Assembly (NCBI RefSeq): GCF_021730395.1
Contig: NC_069362.1
Coordinates: 78,384,001-78,448,000 of the forward strand
DNA length: 64,000 nucleotides
Reading direction: 5' to 3'
Origin: Mercenaria mercenaria
Taxonomy: Eukaryota > Mollusca > Bivalvia > Venerida > Veneridae
The notes under the pieces were generated by a model that searched no databases, had not been told where the DNA came from, and saw only the letters and a program-made list of their open reading frames with translations. This document shows, piece by piece, positions 34,049 through 47,184 of this stretch (its first letter is position 1; each line of letters opens with the position of its first letter). The translations under genes and the position numbers were made by a program.

Positions 34049-35212
34049 ATTTTTTTTTCTCGTAAACATTTAGATTCCTTCATGAACTATGTGACAACAC
34101 AACAGAGAAGTATCATAAGCCGATATGGCAGATCAGAAAAGTTTGCCATTATATCAAAGATGATATTGACTAAATACATGCATTTAAGCCATGCAAATAA
34201 TAAACATACTGTTGTTTTATATAAAGGCATACATACAAATACAAACCATCAAAGAAAGAAACAAAAATATGGGAAATGAAAATGAAAACATTAAAAATAT
34301 TCCCCGATAACGAGAAAACGTGTCGTGCATAACAACCAGACCGCTAGCTCCACGATCGCTGTCACATTTAGAGGTTAACGGTTTACATGGTGTGTTTCTT
34401 GTCAGTTTCTTGTCAGTTCCAGACCTATACCGTCGGTGAAGACATTTTAAAATTACATGGCATAAACGTTCCCTATATTAAAATAAGGTGTCAGACGCAA
34501 GTCCAAAATCTCTAGTTTCAAAGTCAAAGTCAAACTTAGATTAAAAAGATAACATTTATGTTTCTTGTCCAGTCAATAACTCTGCCATCATCAAACATTA
34601 CTTGTCACAATTTTCCCTATGATGAGTTAGTGTGTCATGTTCAAGACCCAGACCCTAGCTCTAACGTCAAGGTTACCTTCGGAGAAATTTTTTCTCTTGT
34701 CGAAAAATTAGTCATAACTTAACTATTCTGGCATATTTTGCGCATCGAACTGTAGCATTCTTGGACAAACCTCGGGGGCGTTTGTCACTAATAGTGCCAT
34801 CTCTTGTTTGAGCTTCAATTCTAACTTTGAGAGTTACATATATTTGTACTTATCACTTTAAAATGTCAAGGTCAGTAGTGGCTATTGTCATGTTACCTTA
34901 AAGACACACCACCACTAACTAACTGTAACCTTTTGTATTTCCTTAATGCTGTCTGACTAAAGTACATCTCCTATTACGCTATACTTCGGATCTGAAGACG
35001 TGCTATTGATAGCCTCGTTCTGACGACCATTCCGTTAGCCAGGCAGAAGGCTTACTTACAACATTCTGTAAGAATAAAAAATCTGTAAGCGACTGGTCCC
35101 GAATTCGAGTCCCTGACAGCCTACACATTTTTACTTACTTACATTTTGTAAGAATAAAAAATCTATATTTAGACTGGGTTTTTTGATAGTTACATTTTTA
35201 TGACGTAAAGTG

Positions 35213-35310
35213 TCAGCCGGTTAGCTCTGTCGGTAAACCGTTAGCTCTGTCGGTAGAGCACTTGCTCTGTAAGCGACTGGTCCTGAATTCGAGTCCCTGA
35301 CAACCTACAC
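35213..35310 (+). repeat. tRNA-like repeat with internal duplication
   Basis: CCGTTAGCTCTGTCGGTAGA and GAATTCGAGTCCCTGACA resemble A and B boxes. The A-box part is duplicated in tandem, and a second partial copy of the B-box part (GTAAGCGACTGGTCCCGAAT...) lies at about 35,085-35,130. Confidence 0.45.
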
Positions 35311-36327
35311 ATTTTTTTCTTAATCTTTGACATTCGAACAAGTCGTCTGATTGGTTAACATAAAAAAAATAGAATTGCGAAAATAAAAATAGCAATTCTG
35401 GAAATCAAAAATATACAGAACACGATTAAGAATGGGTCCTTCTCGGATCTTGGTTTAGAAGATCAAGTACTTCAGTCAGATTGTTCCATAATTGTAATTA
35501 TACATTTTTGTATGGAGAAATGAGAAATAACAAGTGTCTAATTACAGTATGACAGTAACAGATATAAGGCTAAGACAATGTAATACTAAATATATTATTC
35601 AATTAATGTAGTAGTATGCACGGTACTTCATGTATTAAGGTGAGTTTAGATCACACTTTGTTTCTATATACAGTGTAAGATAGTTATTATTCTACTTTTT
35701 ATAAAACTATACTGAGAAGAGAATGACTGAGTAAGTTTGCAGATGAAGTTATGAAAACCGGACTGAGCTTGTCCACCTGTCATCTTGTAGAATAGTTGTA
35801 TGATACCAGTATTACCAGAATTATTTGCACAAAGTTCATGTGGGAGGAAAAGTAGACCACTAGGTATTGGTGGGTCTTTAACTCTTCTAACTTGTTAAAT
35901 ACCGATGGATAAAAATAAATGCTAGAGCTTACAATTAACGGTCAATGCAATACGTTAATGTTACACACCGATAGCCACACGAAAACTATATGCAGATATA
36001 GATTTGCCACAGTTCTCTACTGCGAAAATCTAAAGTGGTAATTTTGACTGGGAATTCACGGCATGCTTACAGTAGTTATCAGTGCCAAGTCTTATTATGC
36101 ATATTATCGACATGTTCCGGTTCAGTGATTTTCTGGGGGAGTTATGGCCGCTTATTTGTCAAAGTTTATAATAATTTTGCAACTTCTGTTACACCATTGG
36201 GCAGATTTCCGCCAAACCTTACAGTAGTTATCAGTGCCAAGTCTTATTATGCATATTATCGACGTGTTCCGGTTCAGTGATTTTCTGGGGAGTTATGGCC
36301 GCTTATTAGTCAAAGTCTATTATTTAA

Positions 36328-36973
36328 GGTAGCAAGGTACACTTAGATGCGAAAATTTTGGGCACGGACGGTCTTACATGTAGCGCGTCGCAATATTGCA
36401 CTTCCCCTATGAGCAAAATTTGGGTGGCTATTTTATAAATTGCGTGCATGTTTTGTGCTTTTAATTAATGGCAAGATCGGGATTCTCATACAAGAATAAA
36501 GAAAGCTATCAAAGCGAAAGGTTTACATCATCCATGAAAAATAGCGTGCCAAAATCATCAATGTTGCACCTTTTGAACAGTCTACAATGATCCCGCTGCA
36601 AGAACACTGTCCAATTTTATTGCATTTCTTAATTTAATAGTCCTTACTGAACGTCAGGACATAAACGGAATGGGGGCCCATCCAGCTCGTTTTTTCGGAA
36701 AATAACGAAAATGTTCCTGAGTATCAATCAACAAGCACAGAACCCTTCCGTGAATTGAATTTTTCCGCGAAATGGTGTCTCATTGATCATACAAAGCTAC
36801 CAGCAGTTAGTTTTCCAACTGACATCAGAATTTTACATGTATCGGCTGTATAAATTTTCTAAAGAATTAATAATCATTATCTCTCACCTTAATTTACAGT
36901 CATCCAAAATCACGATGTTCTCTTTATAACAAATATTGACGGGGGCCAAAATTCGAAAGTGTACCCTGCTACC
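36328..36973. mobile_element. TTAA-flanked MITE in intron 2 of gene B
   Basis: 646 bp between TTAA at 36,324-36,327 and TTAA at 36,974-36,977. Ends GGTAGCAAGGTACACTT and AGTGTACCCTGCTACC are inverted repeats, with further inverse similarity inward (GCGAAAATTTTGGGC against GGCCAAAATTCG). It interrupts a tandem repeat unit (ATCAGTGCCAAGTCTTATTA... to CTTCTGTTACACCATTGGG) whose uninterrupted sister copies lie on either side, so the pre-insertion sequence is known. A TTAA target is the mark of piggyBac-type transposition. Confidence 0.8.
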
Positions 36974-37671
36974 TTAATATTTTTGCAACTTCTGTTACTC
37001 CATTGAGTAGATTTCCGCCAAACAGAACAGGAGTTATCAGTGCCATGTCTAGTTATGCATATCATCGACATGTTCTGGTTCAGTGATTTTTAGATACTAT
37101 TAGGCCGAATTTCAACAAACCTCGAGTGATTAGTGTGAAGTGTAGTTATGTATATCACCGTCATGTTGTGATAAAATGATTTTCAGCGGAGTCATGACTT
37201 GATTTGTGAAATTATTTTATATCTGTGCTACTACTCCTGTACCACTGGTTGGAATTCAACCAAACTTCACGAGAGTTACCACTGCCAAGCATAGTACATA
37301 TTAGTGCCAAGCCTTATCGTTGAAATGTTTATGGTTCAATGGGTTTACTTTAACTGGGAATGGACATACATTTTTTGTATTTAATTGAGAATTAGTTTCA
37401 AGAAAGAGACAAACCTGCACTTTGACGATAGGCCTACAGTAACTTCCGAACTGCAAATGAAATTAATAGAATTAATAGACTACCTACTGACACTAAGAGT
37501 TAAGGGAACTTGAATATTTCATGTATTCTTGGAAAGAAAATATATTTCAATCTTAAAAGAAATGGATTTGGAAACTGTGATAATTACTGTACAGTAGTTA
37601 ATCCAAGTTCAGGAAAAATAGGTAAAAACATCCAGTACAATTTATAAACAGATGTTTTAAAACATTTGCAG

Positions 37672-37877
37672 AATGACGTCATAGAATGGGCAAGAGATCA
37701 TAGGGTTCATCACAAATTCTCGGAAACGAATGCCGATCCCCATAATGCAAAACGCGGGTTCTTCTTCGCTCACGTGGGATGGTTACTAGTAAGAAAACAC
37801 CCGGATGTAAATAGGAAAGGGAAACTCCTTGGCGTGTCTGATCTGATGAAAGATCCCGTTCTCCGTTTTCAGCGGAG
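37672..37877 (+). CDS. SCD: Gene B exon 3 (histidine box 2)
   Basis: 206 nt. Encodes NDVIEWARDHRVHHKFSETN and ends VLRFQR. Acceptor TTTGCAG, donor GGAG|GTAAGC. The minisatellite of genes A and C is not present upstream. Confidence 0.93.
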
Positions 37878-38430
37878 GTAAGCTTCATGTAATACTGTAA
37901 TGTAAAAACTTTTAATAAGGTAGCGTTGATCTCTGCCATTGTGAGAAAGTTACAGATCCCTCGAGGCTGGTAGCATCATAAACCGCCAGATAATGCCAGG
38001 AGTTCAGTACTCGTAGGATAACTAGGTGAATAATGCTACAAATTAAGCGTTTATATTGTCGTGATACTGATTGTTCTCAGGTCTCTTATATCAGTTAAGG
38101 CCGAATTTCTTTTCAGATTGCACAATGATAGATGATTTAAGTAATTTCACTTTACCATTGCCTTTGTGGGTTCAAGCCCAGTAAGGTACAAGCTTCTACA
38201 GATGTACACCTTTTCTTGGAATTGTGACTGGAAAGACATATTGGGTCTTCATCCAACATTAAATCTGGAAAGTCGTAATATGGCCGAAAATATGTCGGCG
38301 TTACTTAAATCCAGCAAAACAAACTAAAATCAACTTCTTTATTTCATTTCTTATATCTTAACAACGAAACTGTTGAAACTGTTGCAATCAAGAATTTTTG
38401 TGAGTTCGATATTTTTGCTTTACTTTTCAG

Positions 38431-38878
38431 ATTTTACCTACCATCTGTGATAGTGCTGTGTTTTCTCATCCCAACGATTGTACCAGTGTTTTGTTGGAGT
38501 GAATCAGTTATCAACGCGTATTTCATATGTGCCACATTAAGGTATATAGTCACACTAAATTTCACATGGCTTGTTAACAGTCTTGCTCACATGTGGGGTA
38601 TGAGACCGTACGATGTAAATATCAACCCAGCAGAGAATGTTTTCGTCGCCATGGTCAGCGCGGGAGAGGGATTCCATAATTACCACCATACTTTTCCACA
38701 AGACTATTCAACGTCAGAATTTGGATGGTGTCTGAACATCACAAAATTCTTTATAGACACGTGTGCTGTCTTCGGTCTATCGTGCGACCGGAAAACCATT
38801 CCAGAAGAAATAGTTGAGCAGAGACGGCGGCGAACTGGAGATACGCGTGTAGTTACTGCGGAGCTGAAACAGGAATAA
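38431..38878 (+). CDS. SCD: Gene B exon 4 (histidine box 3, C-terminus)
   Basis: 448 nt. Encodes FYLPSVIVLCFLIPTIVPVF, VNSLAHMWGMRPYDVNINPA, GEGFHNYHHTFPQDYS and a tail ending AELKQE. An AATAAA overlaps the stop codon and another lies at 39,028-39,033. Confidence 0.93.
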
Positions 38879-38879
38879 A

Positions 38880-41800
38880 TGTTGAGAACGACTATGGTGC
38901 TAGCTCTTTCTGAAACAGAATGGAAACTTTTATTCTTTTAGCATTTGCTTTGTAGGCTTTTTTAATCATATATTTTTATGCGGTTGAGTAACCCGTCGTC
39001 ATTAGTCAGTTCTAGAATGCTGTTCGGAATAAATCAATCAAATGATGGACTAGAGGGACACAACCTTATAAAGCTCATAGCAGAATTTGGTAACTACAAG
39101 CTTGGACTAATACCTAGACTGACTTAAAGTTAGAACATTGCAGACGATTTGAGACATTTGTGTTCCTTGCTTGTCAAATGCATATTTTTCAATTCATTGT
39201 ATCTTTGATTGGTGTTTTGACTTCTTATATGCTTTTTCTAGCTCATCTGAGCACAATGTTTATCACCTAATGCCCGTCTTCCGGTATCCTTCGTCCACCT
39301 AATAAAGGCTTTCAATGAACTCCACCTAAACCACTTGCCTAGTTTCAACCAAACTTCTCAGAAAAGTTCTTTGATGGTCGTCGAAGAAATCCATTCCATG
39401 GCAGAATTTTGGTAGCCGTGGCAATAGAAGAGAGTTTAAAAAATTCTTCTTGTCCAGTATCGAAATAATGTCACACAAATGTTTAGTGGGATCGAGTTCT
39501 TATAATGCTAAAATAGAAAACTACTCGCGATTCGTGAAAAAAAAATTACCGCTTGGGGACATGGTCACTTTAGTGGAAACTTTGTAATTGTTGGCTAGGT
39601 TTTGAAATAAATTCACATACATGAGTACGTTAGTAGAGGGTCACTAATAAACAATTCCTTGAAATGCTTTCAAAATCAAATTAATTAAATGTTGTTTGTT
39701 AATTTTTCTACATTAATCTTGGTAGAGGGTAACCCATGGAATGATTTCGGAATAAAACAAACGGTTTATAAGAGTTTTCTATTTTTAGCTCTGGTGGCCA
39801 TGTTTTACTGATACAAGCTTGATAGACAGTCACCCACGAAATATTTCTATAGAATGGTTTTACAGTTTGGCTAGCAGGTTTCTGACATATTGGAAAAAGT
39901 GACCTTGTGGATTTTGATGTAGCGATCATGTACTTTTACGTATAAGAATGGTTGAACAATATTGTTATAATGTCCAAAAATTGTATGACATTTTGTTAAC
40001 ATGCCGTTTTATCTTGTCGACATAATGTTACATGCTGTAGGAATATAATCATATCTTGTCAATGGAGAATCCATTGATTTTGCGAAACTGCCGTTTTATC
40101 TTGCCGACATGATGTTACATGATGTAGGAATATAATCATATCTTGTTAATAGGGAATCCATTGATTTTGCGAAACTGCCGTTTTATCTTGTCGACATGAT
40201 GTTAATTGATGTAGGAATATAATCATATCTTGTCAATGGGGAATCCATTGATTTTGCGAAACTGCCGTTTTATCTTGTCGACATGATGTTACATGATGTA
40301 GGAATATAATCATATCTTGTCAATAGGGAATCCATTGATTTTGCGAAACTGACGTTATATCTTGTCAGCAAGACGTTATATATTGTAAAAATATAACCAT
40401 ACCTTTTCTAGGCCTACATAAAGTTATATCGAGATTCTGTAGGACAACATGACGATATATAACTCAGCAACTCGTCAAAAAATAAGACTACAAGTTGTGA
40501 AAATCTGGTCATGACGTTAAAAAAGAACTCAACTTGTCGTCTAAAACTAAGACGACATGTATTATAGAACTTGCCAAGATGTTAAAAATTATGTCTACTT
40601 GTCGTATTAATTATTGCATGGGCTTTTTGTTAAAAGAAAATCAGAATTTTACGAATATTTGTGACGTATCATAAAACTATTCACTTTCTTTAAAAGTCCT
40701 ATATTTCTTAAGCTATTTGCATGTTAGAAACACATACTATTTATCAAAATACAATATTCACATTTTTGTTCAAGAGGCTTTGTTTCATTCACATGATATC
40801 TACAAGTGAAGTGAAAGTAAAACTCCCAGAATTCTGGCGCAAAAATTGGCTCATTGCAGTTTACTGATGTTAGCTTCTAACATAATGTAATGTTGCATGT
40901 AACATTTTCAAGGGCGTACTATTAGGATGTAAACTATAAAATTGTTTTCAAATTATTAACTAAAAAATAATTTCTTTTCAGTAATAAAGCCTGATCGGGC
41001 AATAAAACCTTGATTGGACCGCTAAGCTGGATCTTGCCATGTTACAAGGCTGTTTAATGTATACAGCAGTGAGTCAGTCTTACAATTGTTGTTGATCAGA
41101 TGGTAGGGATCGCTGACTGGCGTAAATCTGCCGGGGACTATGTATTGCCATGCAGTATTCCAATAACTTTTTTTGAGTGTCAATATGTCAAATGTCAAGG
41201 TTGTTGAGGTCTGAAAATTTAAATCATTTCCATACATGATGCAGTAACTTGAGAATCATCTGAAAAGGTTTACTGTAGAACATTTAAACTTAATAGATGC
41301 GTCAGTCTCAGTCATCGTGAAACCTCCCAGGCCTGAGCTGGACATCCCGACCAACTTCCATTGCCCCGGACACAGATATTATGAAATTTGAGAAAAAAGA
41401 AACATGGGCAACTTGTAACTGTATTTATGATGGCCTATGGGTAATGACTGTCACTATTTATCGTAAAAATACGGGAACCATCCGGGGATCTGAGCTTCAG
41501 TCTATAATTCCAAATTGTGAGCCATCTCGCGGCAGAAATAAACCACCATACGTAAGGGAATAAAATTCCAGAGTCCGACCGAATACGACACGCATTGCCT
41601 AATTAAATACTGTTCCATCTAGATGAGTAAAATTGAATAGATTGATCAGTGAAAGTAAAGTATAACGGAAATAAAACACATGCAAATTTGACAACTTGTA
41701 AACAATTTCAAGGCATGTTCTCCAATTTTTAGTCGGTCACTGCGGTCCGACGAAAAAGCAACCTCCGTCGGGTGCGTCCGTCGGTCAGGCCGTCGGTCCG

Positions 41801-42250
41801 ACGAGGTCTGGATTTGACTGAAGTCTTGGTCTGTAGATGATCCCTGTTCATATTAAAGTCTGTGTACCAATACTCGTACAATATATACAGGGGGAGGAAG
41901 TGGGGTGACATACAATTTTACCTCAAAAAATCTTTGCAATTTCTATTACCTAAAGCATATATATATATATTAATTAAAAAATAAATTACACTTTAATAAG
42001 TTCAGTCACTGAGGCCACAAACCATGGCGCAGTATAATTAACTAATGTCGAAAAGATTACATTATGTAGATATGTCGGATAAAATTTAGTAGTAAAGCTG
42101 TATTAATTATGTAGACAATACATCTTAATAAATCCCGACATACCGTGTTATTTCACACTTAGTCGACATAAATACTCGTACATAAACAAATCATCCGGGT
42201 GTACCATATACGTTTCCATATATACGTTTCCATACGAAATGACTAAGATA
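38880..42250. other. Intergenic between gene B and block 2
   Basis: No gene recognised. A Helentron-like left end (AGCTCATCTGAGCACA) starts near 39,240 with CTTCGTCC following, but I see no matching right end. The 87-bp tandem repeat at 40,002-40,380 is listed separately. AT-rich remainder; short frames have no protein-like features. Confidence 0.55.
40002..40380. repeat. 87-bp tandem repeat, about four and a third copies
   Basis: Units beginning TGCCGTTTTATCTTGTCGAC start at 40,002, 40,089, 40,176, 40,263 and 40,350, an exact 87-bp period. Related GTCGAC/AAGACGACATG and CATATCTTGTTAATAGG motifs follow to about 40,600, and similar sequence occurs near 6,815-6,930, so the unit comes from a dispersed element. 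Confidence 0.85.
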
Positions 42251-43189
42251 TCACATGTCTACTAAAGTACGGAAGCGCACTATAAGTGCAAAGCGGTAAT
42301 TACTTTTTTTATTCATGCGAAATTGTGGTATACTTACTTTCTACTCGGAAATTCGGAATATCGACTTTGTATTAAGACTTCTCATCCTCAAAAATTGAAC
42401 GTCCGTCCGTCTGTCAGACGACGAAAAGGTTTATGAATAAATTTAGTTATAGCTACTTCTCTTTAAAGACATTTTACTACCTCTTTTAAAAGATGATACA
42501 CATGCAGAGTTTCAAACAAGGGTCAGAGCGTAACATGCATGTATCTAATCAACAATGCAAAAACATTCCAGATATCGTCAAAATAACGAAACATGCTAAA
42601 TTCGAACTTGAATGATCTGCCTTCACCTCTAGTGATATCCCAGGTACCCGATCATGTTGGCTACACGTCCATGTAGGGTATGCTATATCTCGGGTTGAAA
42701 ACCTTTCAGGCTTATTCATTATGGTAAAGGAGATCTTTTTTAAAATGTGAACACTGACAGGTCACCAGTTATGGTATCCAGATCAGAACACATACATAAA
42801 AGTCCATAGATTAATAGATGGTAGTTACTTAACCGAAATTCCGAGTAGCGTAAGTATAGGATATCAAGATTTTGCGTTGACAAATAAGACCCACCCGGCA
42901 TTAATGATCTTCCGTACACAGTGAGAAGTTAGTTAATGTAGTAAAACAGATGATCTTTTATTTTATATTTTCGCAAAAAAGAAAAGAAAAAGAAAAACAA
43001 TAAAAGAAATAAAGTAAAACTCACACGTCACTGCCACCGTACCACCTTTGTGAGGGTAGTTAGAGCTAGTGTGTTTACATAATTTTTTGGTATATTTTGT
43101 ATAACATTAGAATGTTTACCTAGTGATGTTTAGATCGAAGTCGCCATATGACCTATAATTGTGTCGGTGCGACGTTAAACAACAACAAC

Positions 43190-44390
43190 AACAAGGCAGT
43201 CTGAAAGACAGCTAAATCCCCCGCCACTGTTATGGATGGTGAAAGGGTAAACCTTTGACCTTTAGCTGTGACCTTGACCTTGAACTGATATGGCTGACTC
43301 ATGAATTCTGCACAACATCTTGATGAGGTGATCATTTGACCCAAAATTCATGAAAATCCTTCAAGGGGTTTAGGAGACACAAACTGGAAGGCTCAAACCT
43401 TTGACCCTAAGCCGTGACCTTGACCTTGTGCCAGCATGGCTGACTCGTAAGTTCTGCACATCGTTTTGATAAGGTGATCATTTGACCCAAGTTTCATGAA
43501 AATCCTTCAAGGGGTTTAGGAGATACAGAGCTAAAACCTTTGATCTTGAGCTGTGACCTTGACCTTGAGTTGACATGGCTGACTAATGAACCCTTGATGA
43601 GGTGATGATTTGACCCGAGTTTGATGAACATCTTTCAAGGGGTTTAGGAGATACAGAGTGGACACAAAATGGAAGGCTTAAACCTTTGACCCTAAGCTAT
43701 GACCTTGACCTTGAGCCAGCATGGCTGACTCGTAAGTTCTGCACATCGTTTTGATAAGGTGATCGTTTGACCCAAGTTTTATAAAATTCCTTGAAGGGGT
43801 TTAGGAGATACAGAGCGGACACGAAATGGAAGGCTCAAACCTTTGACCTTGAGTTGTGACCTTGACCTTGAGCCGGTATGACTGGCTCGTGAGTTCTGCA
43901 CATCGCCTTGATGAGGTGATTATTTGACCCAAGTTTGATGAAAATCCTTCAAGGGGTTTAGGAGATATAGAGCGGACACAAAATAGAAGGCTCAAACCTT
44001 TGACTTTCAGTTGTGACCTTGACCTTGAGCCGGCATGGCTGACTCATGAGTTCTGCACATCGTCATGATGAGGTGATCATTTTGACCTAAGTTTTATAAA
44101 ATTCCTTCAAGGGGTTTAGGAGATATAGAGCGGACACAAAATGGAGGCTCAAACTTTTGACCTTGAGTTGTGACCTTGACCTTGAGCCGGCATGGCTGAG
44201 TCATGGGTTCTGCACATCGTCTTGATGAGGTGATCATTTGACCCAAGTTTCATGAAAATCCTTAAAGGGGTTTAGGAGATATGGAGCGGACACGAGTGTT
44301 ACGGACAGACGGACGGAATGACGGAAGGATGGAAAGACGGACGGAGACCATTCCTATAACCCCCCACCATTTGTGGCGGTGGATTAAAAA
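43190..44390 (+). repeat. Dispersed element with about seven ~150-bp tandem repeats
   Basis: Units share TGACCTTGACCTTGAGCC, GGTGATCATTTGACCCAAGT and CCTTCAAGGGGTTTAGGAGA, and recur at about 150-bp spacing from 43,250 to 44,280. The left part has CCCCCGCCACTGTTATGG and the right end has CCCCCCACCATTTGTGGCGG, giving inverse CCGCCAC/GTGGCGG ends and a terminal hairpin, again Helentron-like. A SINE-like tail (GTCGGTGCGACGTTAAACAA) lies just before it. Confidence 0.6.
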
Positions 44391-44911
44391 ATAGATCTAC
44401 GTATTATTTTTACGTTTAGACTTTGACACTGATTCAAGTTGTTGATCAAACCAAGAGTGCAAAGTCGATCTAAAACTGCTGCAATAACAGTGATGATGCG
44501 CCTTCAAAGTCCAAGTACTGTGGCGGATCAAGAATTTACAATCGGTATTTCTGGGGTAGATTCGAAGGACATGCCCTCAGAAAATGTTTGCAAGTGCACC
44601 TCATATGGTGCAGTCTGATGTTTATTTCCAAGTCATAAATTTTCAAAAAGATGAATTACCCACCACTTCAACAATAATAGAATCTACAACATTACTGATA
44701 TAAAGAGAGTAAAAAAATTTGACACGTATGTTTGACAAATACATGCTCACCGGATTTTAATGAAGGCGTGCCATCCCCTCTCCATGGATCCGCCGTTGAA
44801 GTGATTTCAGCATGTATTTACATCAACCCAACATCACGTCGAGTGCAATTTCTATAAATAGCAAAACATCGGTTTTCCCGTCGATCGATACCGCATGATG
44901 TTGTAGCGCGT

Positions 44912-44970
44912 TCGGTCAAAGGTCAAGCAATCGTATCATATAAATACATAACACGTGTTTTTTTTCATTC
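44912..44970 (+). promoter_or_regulatory. Core promoter of desaturase gene C: DR1, TATA, E-box
   Basis: GGTCAAAGGTCA at 44,914-44,925, TATAAATA at 44,939-44,946 and CACGTG at 44,952-44,957. The preceding stretch (GCAATTTCTATAAATAGCAA) and following CATTCATTACAAAACGG are also kept from gene A, whereas surrounding intronic DNA differs more. Confidence 0.7.
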
Positions 44971-44994
44971 ATTACAAAACGGATTTAAAGAAAG
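44969..44994 (+). other. SCD: Non-coding first exon of gene C (predicted)
   Basis: Runs from the TATA-predicted start to donor AAAG|GTAAGG (GT at 44,995). It would splice to the acceptor CTGTAG at 46,946, nine bases before the ATG. Confidence 0.5.
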
Positions 44995-46139
44995 GTAAGG
45001 AAGTTACTTTATTTATAAAATATTTTTATTTTATTTCAGATGGAATAATAAAGGAAATAAATATCCGTGTTAACAAACTTTATGTTCTTTTTGTATATAG
45101 TGTAGTACTGACTATTATTTTCTACATGCGCGAGTGAAAACTTTCTCACTTTTACAAAATCATGTTTAGAGAAAATAATTGAAATACGATAGCAAAATTT
45201 GTTTTATTTTTTCTACGATATATGAGATCAGAGTGTATCGAACAACAAAATAAGTAAATAGATACAGAAATAGATCGGGACGAAGAACAACCAGGTGAAC
45301 TGTATCACAGTATAATTTATTTTATATACATATTTTGACGCAATTTTGGGATATAAACAGTTGAACTGTTATCCGGTCTCCACTACAGCAGAAATTCTCT
45401 AAATGAATATTGACTCTCAAATTGCAGGTACCTAACATGCACATCTGGCTGCCGGATATTTTTAAATGGGGTCCACTCTATGAGAACCCCTTTTGACAAA
45501 TCCTATTTTTTTCGCATGTAGTATTTATAAAAGCTAAAGATTACATCTTATTATATAATAGAGAAGAATGTTCAGCGATTCACCCACCTGCCCATCTGTC
45601 TGGTCTAAAGTTATTCAACAGTCTACCAGGGTATTAACGTTCAGTTAAACTGATGGCAACAAACACTTCGGCAAAATATAGAAAACAGTTATTTTTGTAA
45701 ACTTTATTTTTTTTTAAAACAATCTTTGGTAATAGCATTTACATTTTTTTTCAAATGAAAAGCATTGTATAGAGATGCCTTACATTGACTCGAGATGCTA
45801 TTGTTTGCTGAGAAAATACATCTAGCTTATCTGTTCAACAGAACCTGATGCTCCCTTTATTGTATGATGGTGTACGCAATTAAATATACTGTACGGACAC
45901 GAAGTACATTACATACACGTATATTACACTATACGTATATAACTTTTGTAATATTTGTGATATATTTAAAAAAATCATTAAATATGGAGTATTCCAAATC
46001 ACCATACGTTTTTATTTTCAATTTGTTTATACTTTTGCACCACTCGTTACTGTTCACTAGTGGCTAGTGCTTTCCCCATTCTTCGGAAAATGTCTTGAAC
46101 TCATGTCAGTAGCTAGGACATAGTGCAGTTAATTAACAA

Positions 46140-46550
46140 GAAAATACTGTGTTATATGGGGATAACGCATGTTTTTTCGTGTTATAACATCTGCAGAATC
46201 CTGGGGGATCCTGGGGGAATGGTTGGTGCCCGAGCCTGGTAGGGCAAGGGTACTACCGAGGGATTTTGAAGACGTTATAATACGAAATGAAAATGAATAT
46301 TTTATCCCTGAACATCATAAAATTTCCATGAAATGCGCGGGGATGTCTGCCATTTCCTTTTGAATTATCCGTTTTGGGACCGTAATACGCTTACGTTATA
46401 CCACGAAATGCGCATATATATAAAAAAGTTTTTTAACAGCACGTGAGCGCGATATTCTCTCCGTTAACACACGTTTTCCCTCCTGTTATCTCCCCTCCCC
46501 TCCCCCCGAAAAGTGACGAGAACGGCAGTGTTATGCTAGAATATCCATTT
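46140..46550 (+). repeat. Repeat element, forward copy in the 5' intron of gene C
   Basis: Begins GGATAACGCATGTTTTTTCG, contains TTCCATGAAATGCGCGG and TTTTTTAACAGCACGTGAGC, and ends near TTATGCTAGAATATCC. An inverted copy lies at 48,415-48,840. Gene A keeps only the right part (about 16,430-16,640). Confidence 0.65.
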
Positions 46551-46955
46551 AACTGCAAGATTTTTGTTTATTTTTATTTCCGCGTCATTAAATTTTTTAA
46601 TGAGTTCAACTTTATGCGTATATGTATATGTACCACAAGTTTATAAAAATGAAGAAGTATTGATCGATATATAAGGGAATCATTTCATTATGTTATTTGA
46701 ATTTATGATTTGATTTCTTTTACAATTTTAGATTAAAAAATCACCTACTTTAAACCCCGCTTTTGAATTTAACACTGTTAGAATGGATTCATTTATAAAA
46801 GGTTGTCAAAAATTAGGAAATAACACGTTTTTAGCGTTTGAAGCATATTCGAACTTGACTAAAGTTGAACGATATTTTTGTAAAAATACTAATTCCTCTA
46901 GATTTTTTCCTAAAATCATTAATTAAAACTATGTACTTTGCTGTAGATTGCAAAA

Positions 46956-47184
46956 ATGTCACCACGTGCTGGATTTGATGAGAAAGGTGCTTCGTTTGAA
47001 GGTGACACACCAGTTGACAGCCTCGGTCTGGCACCAACCATATCTGAGGACCCGGAACCGGAAACAAACCGACCGCCAGTACAGATAGTTTGGAGAAATG
47101 TTATTTTGATGACAGCGCTTCATATTGCGGCTGTATATGGACTGTATATCGTTCCTCAGGCTAAACTTGCAACCGTAGTTTGGA
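46956..47184 (+). CDS. SCD: Gene C coding exon 1
   Basis: MSPRAGFDEKGASFEGDTPV start; acidic N-terminus then VWRNVILMTALHIAAVYGLY. Donor GGA|GTAAGT, phase 1. Confidence 0.95.

Larger units (their letters stand above)
32500..37671 (+). other. Intron 2 of gene B, mostly dispersed repeats
   Basis: No gene. It holds a region of degenerate tandem units with a 'GTAACTCTGTCATCCATGA... TTTTGAAATANNTTGGCATAAATG... GCGCAAGACCCAGACCCC' pattern at about 33,310-34,690. This ends like the Helentron-like elements elsewhere, with a hairpin (TCACTAATAGTGCCA) and CTCTTG at 34,801-34,806. It is followed by tRNA-derived pieces, a further repeat family at about 36,055-37,330, and a TTAA-flanked MITE. The frames at 32,899-34,279 are repeat sequence. 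Confidence 0.6.
31250..38878 (+). pseudogene. SCD: Stearoyl-CoA desaturase, gene B (in-frame stop in exon 1)
   Basis: Same exon plan and phases as gene A: 31,250-31,481, 32,216-32,346, 37,672-37,877 and 38,431-38,878 (339 codons including stops). Histidine boxes HRLWAH, HRVHH and HNYHH and the metal-site NSLAHMWG are all present, splice sites are GT-AG, and exons 2-4 are open with conservative substitutions, which suggests selection until recently. Codon 35 (31,352-31,354) is TAA where genes A and C have GAA (EDPEPE). A later start, for example the ATG in ILMGSL, would cut into the first membrane segment. It may be a pseudogene, a nonsense allele or a sequencing error. No DR1/TATA promoter like that of A and C is visible close upstream; the acceptor TTTTCAG at 31,244 implies an upstream non-coding exon. 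Confidence 0.85.
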
